A stretch of 64,000 bases of DNA, taken from Siphonodentalium dalli. Taxonomy: Eukaryota > Mollusca > Scaphopoda > Gadilida > Siphonodentaliidae. Shown piece by piece: positions 42,801-54,800 of this stretch (positions within the stretch are counted from its first letter, which is position 1; each line of letters starts with the position of its first letter). The notes below the pieces were generated by a model. It was not told the DNA's origin. It was given only the letters and a program-made list of their open reading frames with translations, and searched no databases. Location: the NCBI GenBank assembly GCA_032622095.1, contig CP136066.1, positions 145,359,559-145,423,558 on the forward strand, in the 5' to 3' direction. A program made the translations under genes and the position numbers.

Positions 42801-45800
42801 AGAATCACGTGGCATTTTTTATATCTGACAAATTATATCATACCTTATAGGTTCTATAATAATTACATAGATGAATTGTTCACAGTAGTCTATGCGCCTC
42901 GTAAGGCCTTGAAATGGCGGCTGATTATGGCGAAATGTGCGCCTCGTATCGATTTTCATATTCGAAAATTTTGAAGTCAGCCGCCTATTCGAAAAACACG
43001 AACAATTATATGTTTGAAACGAAACGGTCCGTGAATTCGAAAACGATAATTATAAAAACGAACGCGTAGGCGACCAGTAATTATTGTATCGATAAATTGA
43101 ATTTGTCGCTATTGTTAAACGACAAATTCGGAAAAATACTCCCTTATGATCCGTTCGGTTGTAGCAGAAAAATAAACTGGCTAATTCAATCTGTACAGTG
43201 AATTATATTGGGACTGCGCATGCGTGACTGATACCGAGGCAAGCCACTGACCATTAGTTACTGTAGGCGACCGACCAAAAAGTTAACCCTTTTCTGCTAT
43301 GGTTTACAAACGCAGGACATCTATCCATATAGTTCAGTGTGAGGGCTTCCTTTGGCGGAAATATTGAATTTTCTAAGTAAAAAAAGGGCAATAACTCTGG
43401 CGAAAATGGGTGGACGAAACCCGCGCTATGCATGTAGCTGTTCCCCCATGCTGCTCTATCACCATACCAAATATCAGCTAAATATGCCCAGCGGTTGCTG
43501 AACAATAATGCAAAATGTTTGTACGGACGGACAAAATTTAATTTTCTAAGTCAAAAAAGGGCCATAACTCTGGTGAATATGGGTGGACGAAACCCGCGCT
43601 ATGCATGTAGCTGTTCCCCCATGCTGCTCTATCACCATACCAAATATCAGCTAAATCTGCCCAGCGGTTGGTGAACAATAATGCAAAATGTTTGTACGGA
43701 TGGACAAAATTGAATTTATAAGTAAAAAAAGGGCCATAACTTGGTGAAAATGGGTGGACGAAACCCGCGCTATGCATGTAGCTGTTCCCCCATGCTGCTC
43801 TATCACCATACCAAATAACAGCTAAATCTGCTAAACGGTTGCTGAACAATAATGCAAAATGTTTGTATGTACGGACGGCACGACGGAGACGTCGACTATA
43901 TACCCGCCGACTTCAAGTCGGGGGCATAATAAATGTCATATTATGTAAACAAACAGTATATGAAGAGGATATGATAAGCAAAACACTCTCAACACCAGGG
44001 AGTCTCCACTAAGGGAACTTTGGTTAGAAATGTCACCAAGTTGCTTACAATATAACGGTATATCTAGCTAATCCATGCTTCTAAAGATTCAGTGTTGAAT
44101 GGGTCAGCATGAATCAGTGTCCTAAAAAAATGTCCATGGTGTTGAGTGTTTTGCTTATCGCTCACTATTTACGTACTGTAAATAAACAAACGCTTGGTTC
44201 AGACAAATGTGTTTTGTGGATAATATCACATGCATACTATCATTATACTATACTATTAGTATATTCTAGAGGAAATGTTCATATAAGAAATGAACGGCGG
44301 TTTCAATGTGGTCATGGGATTTTGACCGCGAGAAAAATTCAGCAAACTGCATGAACCCCTTCGCGGAGTTTGCTGATTTTTTATCGCGGTAAAAACCCAT
44401 GACCACGTTGAATCCGCCGTTTATTATTTATATTATATACTTACGCTCTTTAAAACACTTCTCCAAATATGTCCGTTATTTCGTTTATAAAAATAATTTC
44501 CTATTTCTATATTTCGCTCCATATTTCGCTGTATTTTCCTATTTCGATATTTCGTGCTATTTCGCTGTATTTTCATATTTCGCTTTTTCGTTGTATTTCA
44601 TATTTCGATAATTCGCTATATTTTACATATTATGGGATATGGGATTATAAGATAACCAACATTATGATAGTCAATCGAACATCTCGTGCCACCCGTGCTC
44701 GCGATTAGATGCCACTAGACATCCAATCGTGAACCTCGATTACATATTGTTTGCTATAAAATCCTTGGCGTATTGGCTGACTAGATACTCAAGCAGTCGG
44801 TAATGTCCGACAATGCCCAGTGATTTCCGGGACCAATGTGTTCATAAACCTATGAACGACATTGAAAGTGAAGTCACATTACGTTCATAGGTTTATGAAC
44901 GCATTGAATAAGGGGGCGTGTCTACCGTAACGCTATGGGGAAATCGGAAGAGATATCAGGTGTATGTAAATATAATCTGGTAACTGTTATTTCAAAATAA
45001 TAACCTACAGCGAAGGCCATCCGTGCCTTTATACCCGTTGTGGAATTTTTATGTTGATGACCTAATTTGTTGTCAAAATTAATGGCCTCAAAATATGCAA
45101 TGCTAAAAATGTTTTAATGGTCTTAAAAAGAAAGACCAGCCAATCACAAGCATGGGTTAGGCTTTGATAGTCACATCAGATCAACTATATATTAACTAAA
45201 CAGCTAGATATAACTATACTAGTTGAATTCATGCAAGACATGTTTACCTACCAACAAGAATTCTCCAGACTGACACTTCTGGGTTGTTCCACTCTATGAG
45301 ATACTCCAATATGTTTGTATGAAACCTCATCGCAGACAGCCGAACCATGTCATTGTTTTCATTATCCTGCTTCGTGAAATCAGCACCGAGTTTAGTAAGA
45401 CATTTAATGGCCTTCAAACCACCAGAGCTGGCCGCCAATAAAAGTGGTGAGGACTTCAGACTGTAAATAAGGAAATATGTTTATTAAATATCCTGAGTTT
45501 CGACTTACCATAATTAGTTTCCCATTATAGATTATCTCTTCATTGTGACCAAATCTATTACAAAAATAATTTTTTATGAAGCTAATTGTACTGCCACTTT
45601 TGCATCAAACCCTTTGCGACAATAACATCTATATGGATGAGTATGGCTGGACCAAAAAGGCTGAAATATATTTACTGGTAGTTACTGGACCAAAACGGCC
45701 TTTTTTTATTCATTCGTAGACCGCAATTCTAGTTAATTTGTGCTCTGATCGCGAAATTTCAAAGAAATTTGCTTTCCCTTTTCCGACGATAAAAAGTGAT

Positions 45801-48800
45801 TTTTTTCTCAAAATAGGCCTAAGCGCATGCGTGAAGAAACAGACCCTCTGTCAGCAGTTTGTCTGTCAAAGTCACATGGGTAAACATGTGATGCATTTGT
45901 TCAAAGTAGAAGTACAACTCTAGTTGATATTTGCATTTATTGTGCTGTAATTTCGTGTCAAATATCATGATTTCCGTACCGGTATTCCGATCTCCCGGGA
46001 TATAGGAATATAAGGATTGGACTGGTATTCCGGTTTCTCGGATTCAAAGAGTTAAACATCCTTCAAGTTATCATGTGGACAACCAAAAAATAAAGATTCT
46101 AAGTTGAAAAAGTAGCATATCTACATAAAAAATCATCAGCCCATAACCAAACTCGAACGTGAACTGTGTCTTCTCAAATGTGAACCACATACCAAATATC
46201 AAAACATTATGTTGAGTATTGCTCAAGTTATCATTCAGACAACCCAATATTTTTGATTTCTAAGTCGAAAAAGGGGCATGTATAACTCTGTCAAAAACCA
46301 AAATCGAACTTGACCAGTGGGTTCTCAATTGCGATCCACGTACCAAACATCTACAAATTCTGTTAAAGGCCAGTGGCAGTTTGGAGCGTCAAAAAGCCTC
46401 AGAAAGACTTATTAAAGTCATACCACTACCACAAGAACAGCAGGTCTTTTTACTCTAGTAAAAGCATCTCATTATAATTGGTTAACATGTTGACTATGGA
46501 TACAGTTATCTGGTAGTACAGCACCCAAGCTGGGTGCCACTACAAGTTAACTCCTAGTATGTACCTGTTCTCATAAATCAACTTTACACAGGCCAGCAAT
46601 AACAACTAATGTGTAAATCAATTGTGGGTGACTACCTGGAACTAAAAGCTGCATTTATTTAGAGTTACTGCCCTTCAATGGCTTTCTTCATGACCCTCCA
46701 GTCAATTTGATTTAGTACACGTGCGACCATAACCGCCTTTTCTGCATGGACCCGCCTAGAATCAGGAATTGTGTGCAGCAAGGCATGGTATAAAGAGATA
46801 AGCACTGTTACATGCAACGAATAACATTATTGGTTGGAAGTACTGAGTAGAACATAAACTGACTCTCAGTTGAAAACATTATCAAGAGTTGGAATACAAA
46901 GAGGTTTTCTTCAGCAGATATAGAACTTATAACTATACTCAATACCGGAATGCTGAGTATGAGATAACTCGTAGTTGGTGTAGATTGACACAAGGCCATT
47001 TTAAAGGCTGTGCAGATGTCTTGCTCGGGCGATAGTTTTTACATTTTGAATGACATAGGACACATGTTCTATTTTTCAGCACATGTGCAGCTACCACATC
47101 AAGGTGATTAGGGAGATTGGCAAATCTGAAAGATTTACTATATAGGATTCGGCAGTCTCATTCGTTTTTGTTCATTAGTTCAATGAGGGCCACATTGCAT
47201 CTGATCTTATTAATTTTTAAGTTCTCACTCGTTTTTGGTCGTTAGTTCTATGAGGGCTTCGTTGCGTCTAATCATCAGCCGAAGCACATCCTCATGGTTG
47301 GAGAATGCTGCGTGATGTATTGGAGCCCATCCATCCTGATCGGTTGCCAGGATGTTAGCGAAGTTCGCCAGCAGACAGGCGACTGTATCGAGTGCGCCAC
47401 ACCGCGCAGCTGCGTGCAGTGCCGTCGGACCTGTAATCAGTATTATACAATTAGCTCATCAAATATCATCAGTATGGAAGCTATTAAATCTATTATATAA
47501 AACAGTGGATTATACAGTTTGATCATGATTAGATGCAATGATTTTCTTGGGACTTTTCAAAGAAGTGAAATCATTTTAAGGACTCAATCAACATAACTTA
47601 CATCAGAATACAACTCTTAAAATTCTCCCTTTTATAAATTGTTTACATCATAGACTTTCATTGAATTAAGCATGTGTACTGATGTGTATTGCACAAATTT
47701 GGAACTTATCTTAAGCAACACTCAGTGGTCCACTTAATTTAAAAATGCCCAGATCAAATTATACACAACATATTCCATATTATATACCATTTGGAAGAGG
47801 AACCAAATATATATATATATATATATATATAATCCACCAGAATATGGAAAAGCTGTGGCCTAGATGTACCGTCTACAAAGTGATAGAGATTCTCAGATTC
47901 ACCCCAAGACTCCCCAGTTATTTATCCCAGAATGCACCATAATTCACAACTAAGAAATAGAGTTATTCCCTTCCAATGAGAATAATAAACTGGCAGTACA
48001 GACCATATTGATATTAAGCACAGAACACACAACAGTCAGTACCTTAACAAAAACAACATGTTCACATTTTATCTGACAGGGTAAGTTAACAATACAATAT
48101 TTTGAAGATTCCTCTTTCAAATGGTATATAATATGGAACATTTTGTATATAATGTGATCTGGTGTAAATTACTGTAAATTAAACAAGAACATTTTCATTT
48201 TGCTTAACTTGTTGGTCTTAGTAAATAAGCAGACCAGGTTTGCAAGTTAAATCGTGCCATGGATAATAATCAAGCGCTTTCCAAGAACCCTGCTATTCAA
48301 GGGTTTCCAGGCCTGGAAAAAATATGAAGGTAAATTTCAAGCACTTTTAAAGTAACCAATCTCACGTGACATATATATTTAATTTCTCTTAAACATTGTG
48401 AAACCATACATGGGATAAAGCAAACTCAATATGTTCTATGAACTTTGTCTTGAAGGCATGCATGTTTGAATAACTATTTCCAAAATATACAATAGAAACA
48501 TCAGGTCTTTCACAATATTCACTTAAAAGTGTTTAAAAAAAGGTTAGAATATCAAAATGAATATAAAATGTCTGGCGCCCCTGTGTATTCTCACGATGAT
48601 GTGTCACATATCGTCAGTGGGCTTCCAAAAGAATGCATATCCGGTTTTGGCGGGAAAAACTTTGTTGCATAATCAGATTATCCGTGTCAAATTATACCAT
48701 ATATTTAGAGTGTGTGCCCTTAATCATCTGGAAAATACTTTTCATTCATTATTGAGTTGTTATTTACCAAAATAATCTCATTTTGGTTGGCATGGGTGAC

Positions 48801-51800
48801 TGAATTTTTTTTCTCCAAAATAACGTTAAACTATTTTAAATATTTGGAGACACGTCCTTGGTGGTCAGAGTACTCAGAGTATTCAATATCGAACACACAA
48901 CAAATGTAAAGTGCGGGAATCTCAGACCTGCTCTGATACACACAAAGGAAGCGAGATAATCTGGCTTTAATGTTTAGCATGACAACATTTTCGAATTCAA
49001 AAAATTTTCACGCCACATTTCCAAAACCTTGTATGTAGAAAAATGTACTTCGAAAATTGGTGACATACATGTATGTCTCCATAAAATAAATATTTTCCCC
49101 AAAAAAAAACCCTTATTTCATGTCTCTAACCGTAGTGGGCATATTCCCTATTGTGTGAACTTATTATATATACATAATTCTTGTTATTTTGACAACACAT
49201 TTGAGATTTATTCAGTTTTGTTTGCTTCTCCTGTAAATTTGCCAGAATTAGAGCACATCCTTTAGGATGCCCACCGACGATATATAACATTACGTAAGCC
49301 GAGTTATCAAAATTCTTCATAAAATTAAAAATAGCACTAGGGTTATCTCTTTGTTTAGCCAAATCTGGACATAATAGGACTAGAATTGTCAGCTATTAAA
49401 TTGAGGAAATTACCTATCTAAGACTACATTTATAAGACTTTCAGTCTACCGGGCAATATGATACCCAAGTCAACATTTCAGAGATCCTGGGTATCCAGAT
49501 TAACGATTCAATACGTTGGTTAAACAGAGAATGTGCACTTATCCTAATCAAATAATAAAATTTATTGGATATGACATATGCACGTGACAGAACATGTTTG
49601 TGTCATCCTACAAATCGAACCCTAAAGAGCAATGTAACAATAAAAAAACAATGAATATGTCAAATATAAATGATTTTTCTTCCAAAAAGTTCAGTAGTAT
49701 ATTGTCATTTAGTTTTTCTTTTCAATCCTTCAGGGCCTCATATATACATTTTGCTGTTTGACTTGATGCATTTAATGATGTGGGATTGAGAAAGGAACAA
49801 ATATTTGTTTCTTAAATTTTTCTTGAAAATAATTCTTTATATTTTATTCTTAAATTTTGATATAGGGGGCATGGAACAAATCTGGTCTTCTTCATCCAGT
49901 TTTTGTGGTTTGAATCCCACCCAATCTCAAAACTTACATTTGATAGGCGCCTTGTGTGTTGTATAGTCCCAGACATGTTCAAAGAGCAATGCTCCGCATG
50001 TTTCGGAGACATATATATAACATGCTACTGTGCCATATCTGCTATATATAGCCTACACACAGTAGAGACCTTATTTGCTATTTTTGTGTTACTTTAATAT
50101 TGCTTAGTTTTTTTTAAAAATACTCTCATGAACATTCAAGGATTTGAACTAATCAATAAAATATGCAAACTTTACCAATTCAGATACATACAAGAAGAAA
50201 TCACACAAACATATGGCTCATGTTAAATCTGTTTCTGTATATGGAACAAATATTTTAAAATTTCAACAGCCAAAAGGCTGACAACAAATGGTAAAGGGAG
50301 TTTGGATATGAAGGTTGATCTGCTACAGAGGCAATCTATGGGAATTTTAATTGGAAATAAACTCTAAGGTAAATTTACAAACATTAGGATACAGTTCCTA
50401 CATGGTTAACAATATTAGGCTATTGACTGTTGCTTTCAACTTGCTCACTCAAGGGAGCAAGAACTAAGACAAGGATGATGAACACTTTTGTGGAGCTAAT
50501 TAAGGAAATATAAACAACATTTAACCCTTTCATGATGGGAGCTGCGCTGGCGCAACATTAAAGACCCTGTGTCAATGCATTCTCTTATATATCCGAGGCA
50601 TCCTATGGTTGACTCGTATATATAAGAGAATGCACTGGCACAGGGTTTACACAAAAATTCATGAAGCTCCCATCATGAAAGGGTTAATATCGGTTCAACT
50701 GTTCGAGGAGTTGTCCGATAATAACTTTTGTAACGAGTGGTATATGCAACTTTAAAACTGCATTCATTCATTTTAAATATTTCTTTCTGTACATGTATGT
50801 TATTATATGTGAAAGAGGTAAAAGTCATGGCGATTTACTCCCCAAACATTTATGATGATCTTAAATTTGTTCTCAGGCAATTCTCATTGCTTAATAGCTG
50901 TATTTCTATTAATTGGTCAAATGCGATTGGGTGTCTCTCTCTCTCTCTCTCTGTATGTTCCTTATAGCCGTCTACATTTCTGCAATGATTGCAATGAAAT
51001 TTGGCATGGACATGTACATGTATTGCAGCTCTCTGGGTAACATGAACTGGATCTGAACTCTGCCCAATGTCACCTTTTGACTTCATGACATCATATCTGC
51101 ACAGGCTTTCTCAGGAACCACTGGCCAGACCGTACTGAAAATTGGTATGGGCATGGCTTTCAACTCTCTGGGTAACATGAGCTTCGTCTGGGAACCACTT
51201 AACCGATCGCACTGAAATTTGTTATGGTGGGCATTGCGGTTCTCAGAAACTACTGGTTCGGATATCACTGAAATTTGGTGCGATCATGCATTCCGCCCGA
51301 TATTGTTTGTTTCAATTTTAATTTTGCCGCACTTTGCCCGTAAAAATGCCAGGTACATCTGCTAGCATATAATATCTGCTCTATAATCAAGTCTTTCGCC
51401 CACTGGCCTTCCCCAGTGATGACGCACTATGACAGCTATTACATATATTAAATGCTAAAAGCTAATTTAAGACTGTCAGGTTCACAATCTAGAGCTAAGA
51501 TCTTAATAGTATGGTAATTTTTAGTTGTTCACACAAGGATCTAAGGATAGGTTCAATATTTTGATGGGTAGGTTGTATTGGAAGGGAACAACACTCTAAA
51601 ATTAAATTAATTTCGGGAAGGAATTACATAGATCCAGTAAAAACACCCGCTTCGATGGGATAGCAGCTCCATCCTTGTCGCCCTCTGTCACAATGAAAAT
51701 TAATAAAAATGTGAAATAAAATAAATAACACTCTCTAAATGTCTTTTTTCTAAACACATTTATGTTGAGCAATGAGTTATACAATACAATACAAATATTT

Positions 51801-54800
51801 ATAGATTAAATTCACTCATAGTCATAATGTTGATAATGCTACAAATTATATTACATACATGTATATATCTCATATTAAACTTATATGTACCAATGGAAGG
51901 AGAAAAATATAAATATAAATATGCTGAAGCTGGAAAAATATTTAAAATAAGATATTCATGACTAAAAGCCATGAACCAGATTTGGTCAAAATCTTATAAC
52001 ATTTGTTGGATTATCGCGCATTGTCGTAAAATGGGTACCAATGAAACAATCTAATACTTGAAAATTTGACAAGCTACCGGTATTTGTGGAATTTTTTATT
52101 TAATCGAAACTGTAGATTTTAAAAATGAAAAAAAAGTGCTTTCGCACCAAAACATCATATACAACATTATAGAAGCCCACCAATGCCATGGTGAGATATA
52201 CAACAGATGTTATCAGAGCAAATATCAAATATGTATCCAGACAATACACTAACATTAACCATTCCATGACTGGAGCTTCCTGAAATCTTGCTAAAACCCT
52301 GTGCCAATGCATTCTCTTACAGTAATGCCCTAAATAGTCGACTCCTTAACCACAGCAGAATTATGGGTAAAATATTCAGGATTTAGTCGGAAATATGGCT
52401 TGTTGCCATTCATCGGAAAGCTCTCACTGAGAGCTTTCCAATGAATGGCACAAGCCATATTTCCGCCTAAATCCTGAAAAATTACCCATAATTCTGCTGT
52501 GGTTAAGGAGTCGATTACTTAGGGCATTACAGTATATGTTTGAGTCTCCCATAGGGAGCCTCACTTATATAAGAAAATACATTGGCCTAACAATATTTGC
52601 ATTGACTTTGGTAAGCCAGTGCATTCTTTTATATATATAAAGCTCCATATAGGAGACTCGCACATATAAGAGAATGCACTGGCACATGATTATTAATGTT
52701 GCACAGAACAGCTCCCATCATGAAAGGGTTAAAGTTTTGTATTTATTTGAGTGTGTTCTGTTGGCAGCATTACCTTTTCATAATGTTCAATCTTGACAAG
52801 TTAAAGTGATGTGAAACACTCTTTGGAGGTGTTCCGAACAAAATAATGAATACTCATGCCAAACTAAGTTATTTTCGTTAATTTTATATTCAACTAGTCA
52901 GAAATCAACACCATTGTTATAATTGCAATTGTTTATGCCCCATAATGCATCCAGAATAAATTAATAAATATTTACATTTGTGTGTAGTTCAACTGTTGTG
53001 TTCTCAGAAATGGTACAGTCGATGAGGTTGGAATTTTCTAAAATCTTAGTTCATTGCTACATTTTGTCAATGGGGATAGTGTTTGTATACAAACTGGTTG
53101 TTAGGAATAAGTCCACACTATGTCTTTAATTGATGGCTGCACACTATGTCTTTAATTGATGGCTCCACACTATGTCTTTAATTGATGGCTCCAATCAATA
53201 ATATAATCGGCTAGTTCGGCCAATAAAACAATTATTTTGTTGTTAGTCTACCCTATTTGAATTGTCCCAGTTAGCTGAGTGGCCATGAAAAGAAATCAAA
53301 AAGTATTAATCCTTTCATGGCTGGAGCTTGTGCAGCATTAAAGATCCTGTGCCAGTGCATTCTGTTATATATGCGAGTCTCCCATATGGAACTTCGCATA
53401 CATTAGAGATGCACTGGCTTACAAGGACAAGGTAAATATTGTTGGGCCAATGTATTCTCTTATATAGGTGAGGCTCCCTATGGGAGACTCGCATATATAA
53501 GAGAATGCATTGGCACAGGGTTTTTCAGAAATATTTCAGGAAGCTCCAGTCATGGAAGGATTAACAATCTATTTGATAGTGGCAACAGCTATTTCGCCAA
53601 TGAGCAATTGATATCAATACAAAATAAAATTAACATCAAACGGGAAGCACACTCTATGTCTCTATACATTTTATTACACACCTATTGCTACCTTTCAGTT
53701 GATTATGTTACATAAGCCTGTGTGGTAATTTTACCCAAATGCACTAGAGCGACCCTGACCCGATAGCTTGAAGTCATGCACAAAAACCCAACCAGCGCTA
53801 CAACAATAATTCAACTCTGTGTTGTGTTGAGTAGATGTTTAACCCTTTACCCAACAGAACGGCCCTGTGCCAATGCATTCTCTTATATATGCGAGTTGAC
53901 CATAGGTCGCCTCGCATATATAAGAGAATGCATTGGCTTAACATATTAAAAATGATAAAATTGTCAAAGAATGTAGAAAAATATTATAAAAATTGTTAAA
54001 AAATGTAAGAAAAAATTATAAAATTGTTAAAGAATGTAAGAAAAAATGGTAAAAAGTGTTAAAAAAAGAATTTCGTTAGGCCAATGCATTCTCTTATATA
54101 TGCGAGGCGACCTACGGTCGACTCGCATATATAAGAGAATGCATTGGCACAGGGCATAACTGTAACCATCACAATTTGGTCAATGAACCGGTTCCAATGA
54201 TATCCACATTTGTATGGTGTTATTGAGACAGACTGAAGATATTTTAGGCTGTTGAAGCTTTATTTGGGTGTTTTTGGCCGTTTTGTTGGGTAAAGGGTTA
54301 ACTGGCATTGAAACCATACAGAAAGTATTATTTGATACTACAGAATATTGACTGCTGGTGTGTAATAAAAACCACAGAAAGACACAGTCGAGTGAAGGAC
54401 ACAAACGTTATCATACTTCTTTGTAATGCCACAAGTTACAACACAGGCCAGTCTCTTTGAAAAGCTGATGCAAATCGTATATCGGATTACGTCTCTAGAA
54501 CTCTTACAATTAGGTTCTGTATTGAAGGGATTGCCTCCATTTCATTGGAGAGTGGTCATACTGCGCACGATATATTGGTTTATGGCATAGCAGATCACGT
54601 CAGAGATCAGAGGTCAAAGACGTGTTGACAATTTTCCCACGCATTGTCAAACTCAACTATTGTTGGAAAACTGAATACAGGCGATATATCCATAATTCAT
54701 TTGACTCATCACAATATAAGAGACATCATCTTCGAGATTTTTTATCAGTCAACGATATTCATGACTGATCATTCTTATGCATCTAGTTGTATTTATTACT

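Larger units (their letters stand above)
38416..43364. mobile_element. 4.95-kb segment with perfect 40-bp terminal inverted repeats
   Basis: Bases 38416-38455 (starting ATATTTCCGCCAAAGGAAGC) are the exact reverse complement of 43325-43364. The interior is richer in G+C than its surroundings from 38600 to 41500 and carries a run of 24 C at 41055-41078. Frames up to 217 codons occur, but none looks like a transposase or other known protein. It may be a composite or dead element. Confidence 0.6.
45461..47228. other. Intron 5
   Basis: Contains GGGCAT-type repeat pieces at 46085-46340 (TTTCTAAGTCGAAAAAGGGG), the candidate alternative last exon (46665-46755) and a partial duplicate of the ankyrin exon edge (47157-47206). 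Confidence 0.6.

Noticed and set aside
49905-49925. GTGGTTTGAATCCCACC, resembling a tRNA internal promoter box
   Set aside because: No cloverleaf could be drawn around it and no A box was found at the right distance.
51602-51684. AG-bounded stretch reading EGDKDGAAIPSKRVFLLDLC to a stop, in phase with the exon at 57842
   Set aside because: Phase match and 27 open codons are quite likely by chance, no polyadenylation signal follows, and the flanking ANKAR exons already join perfectly without it.
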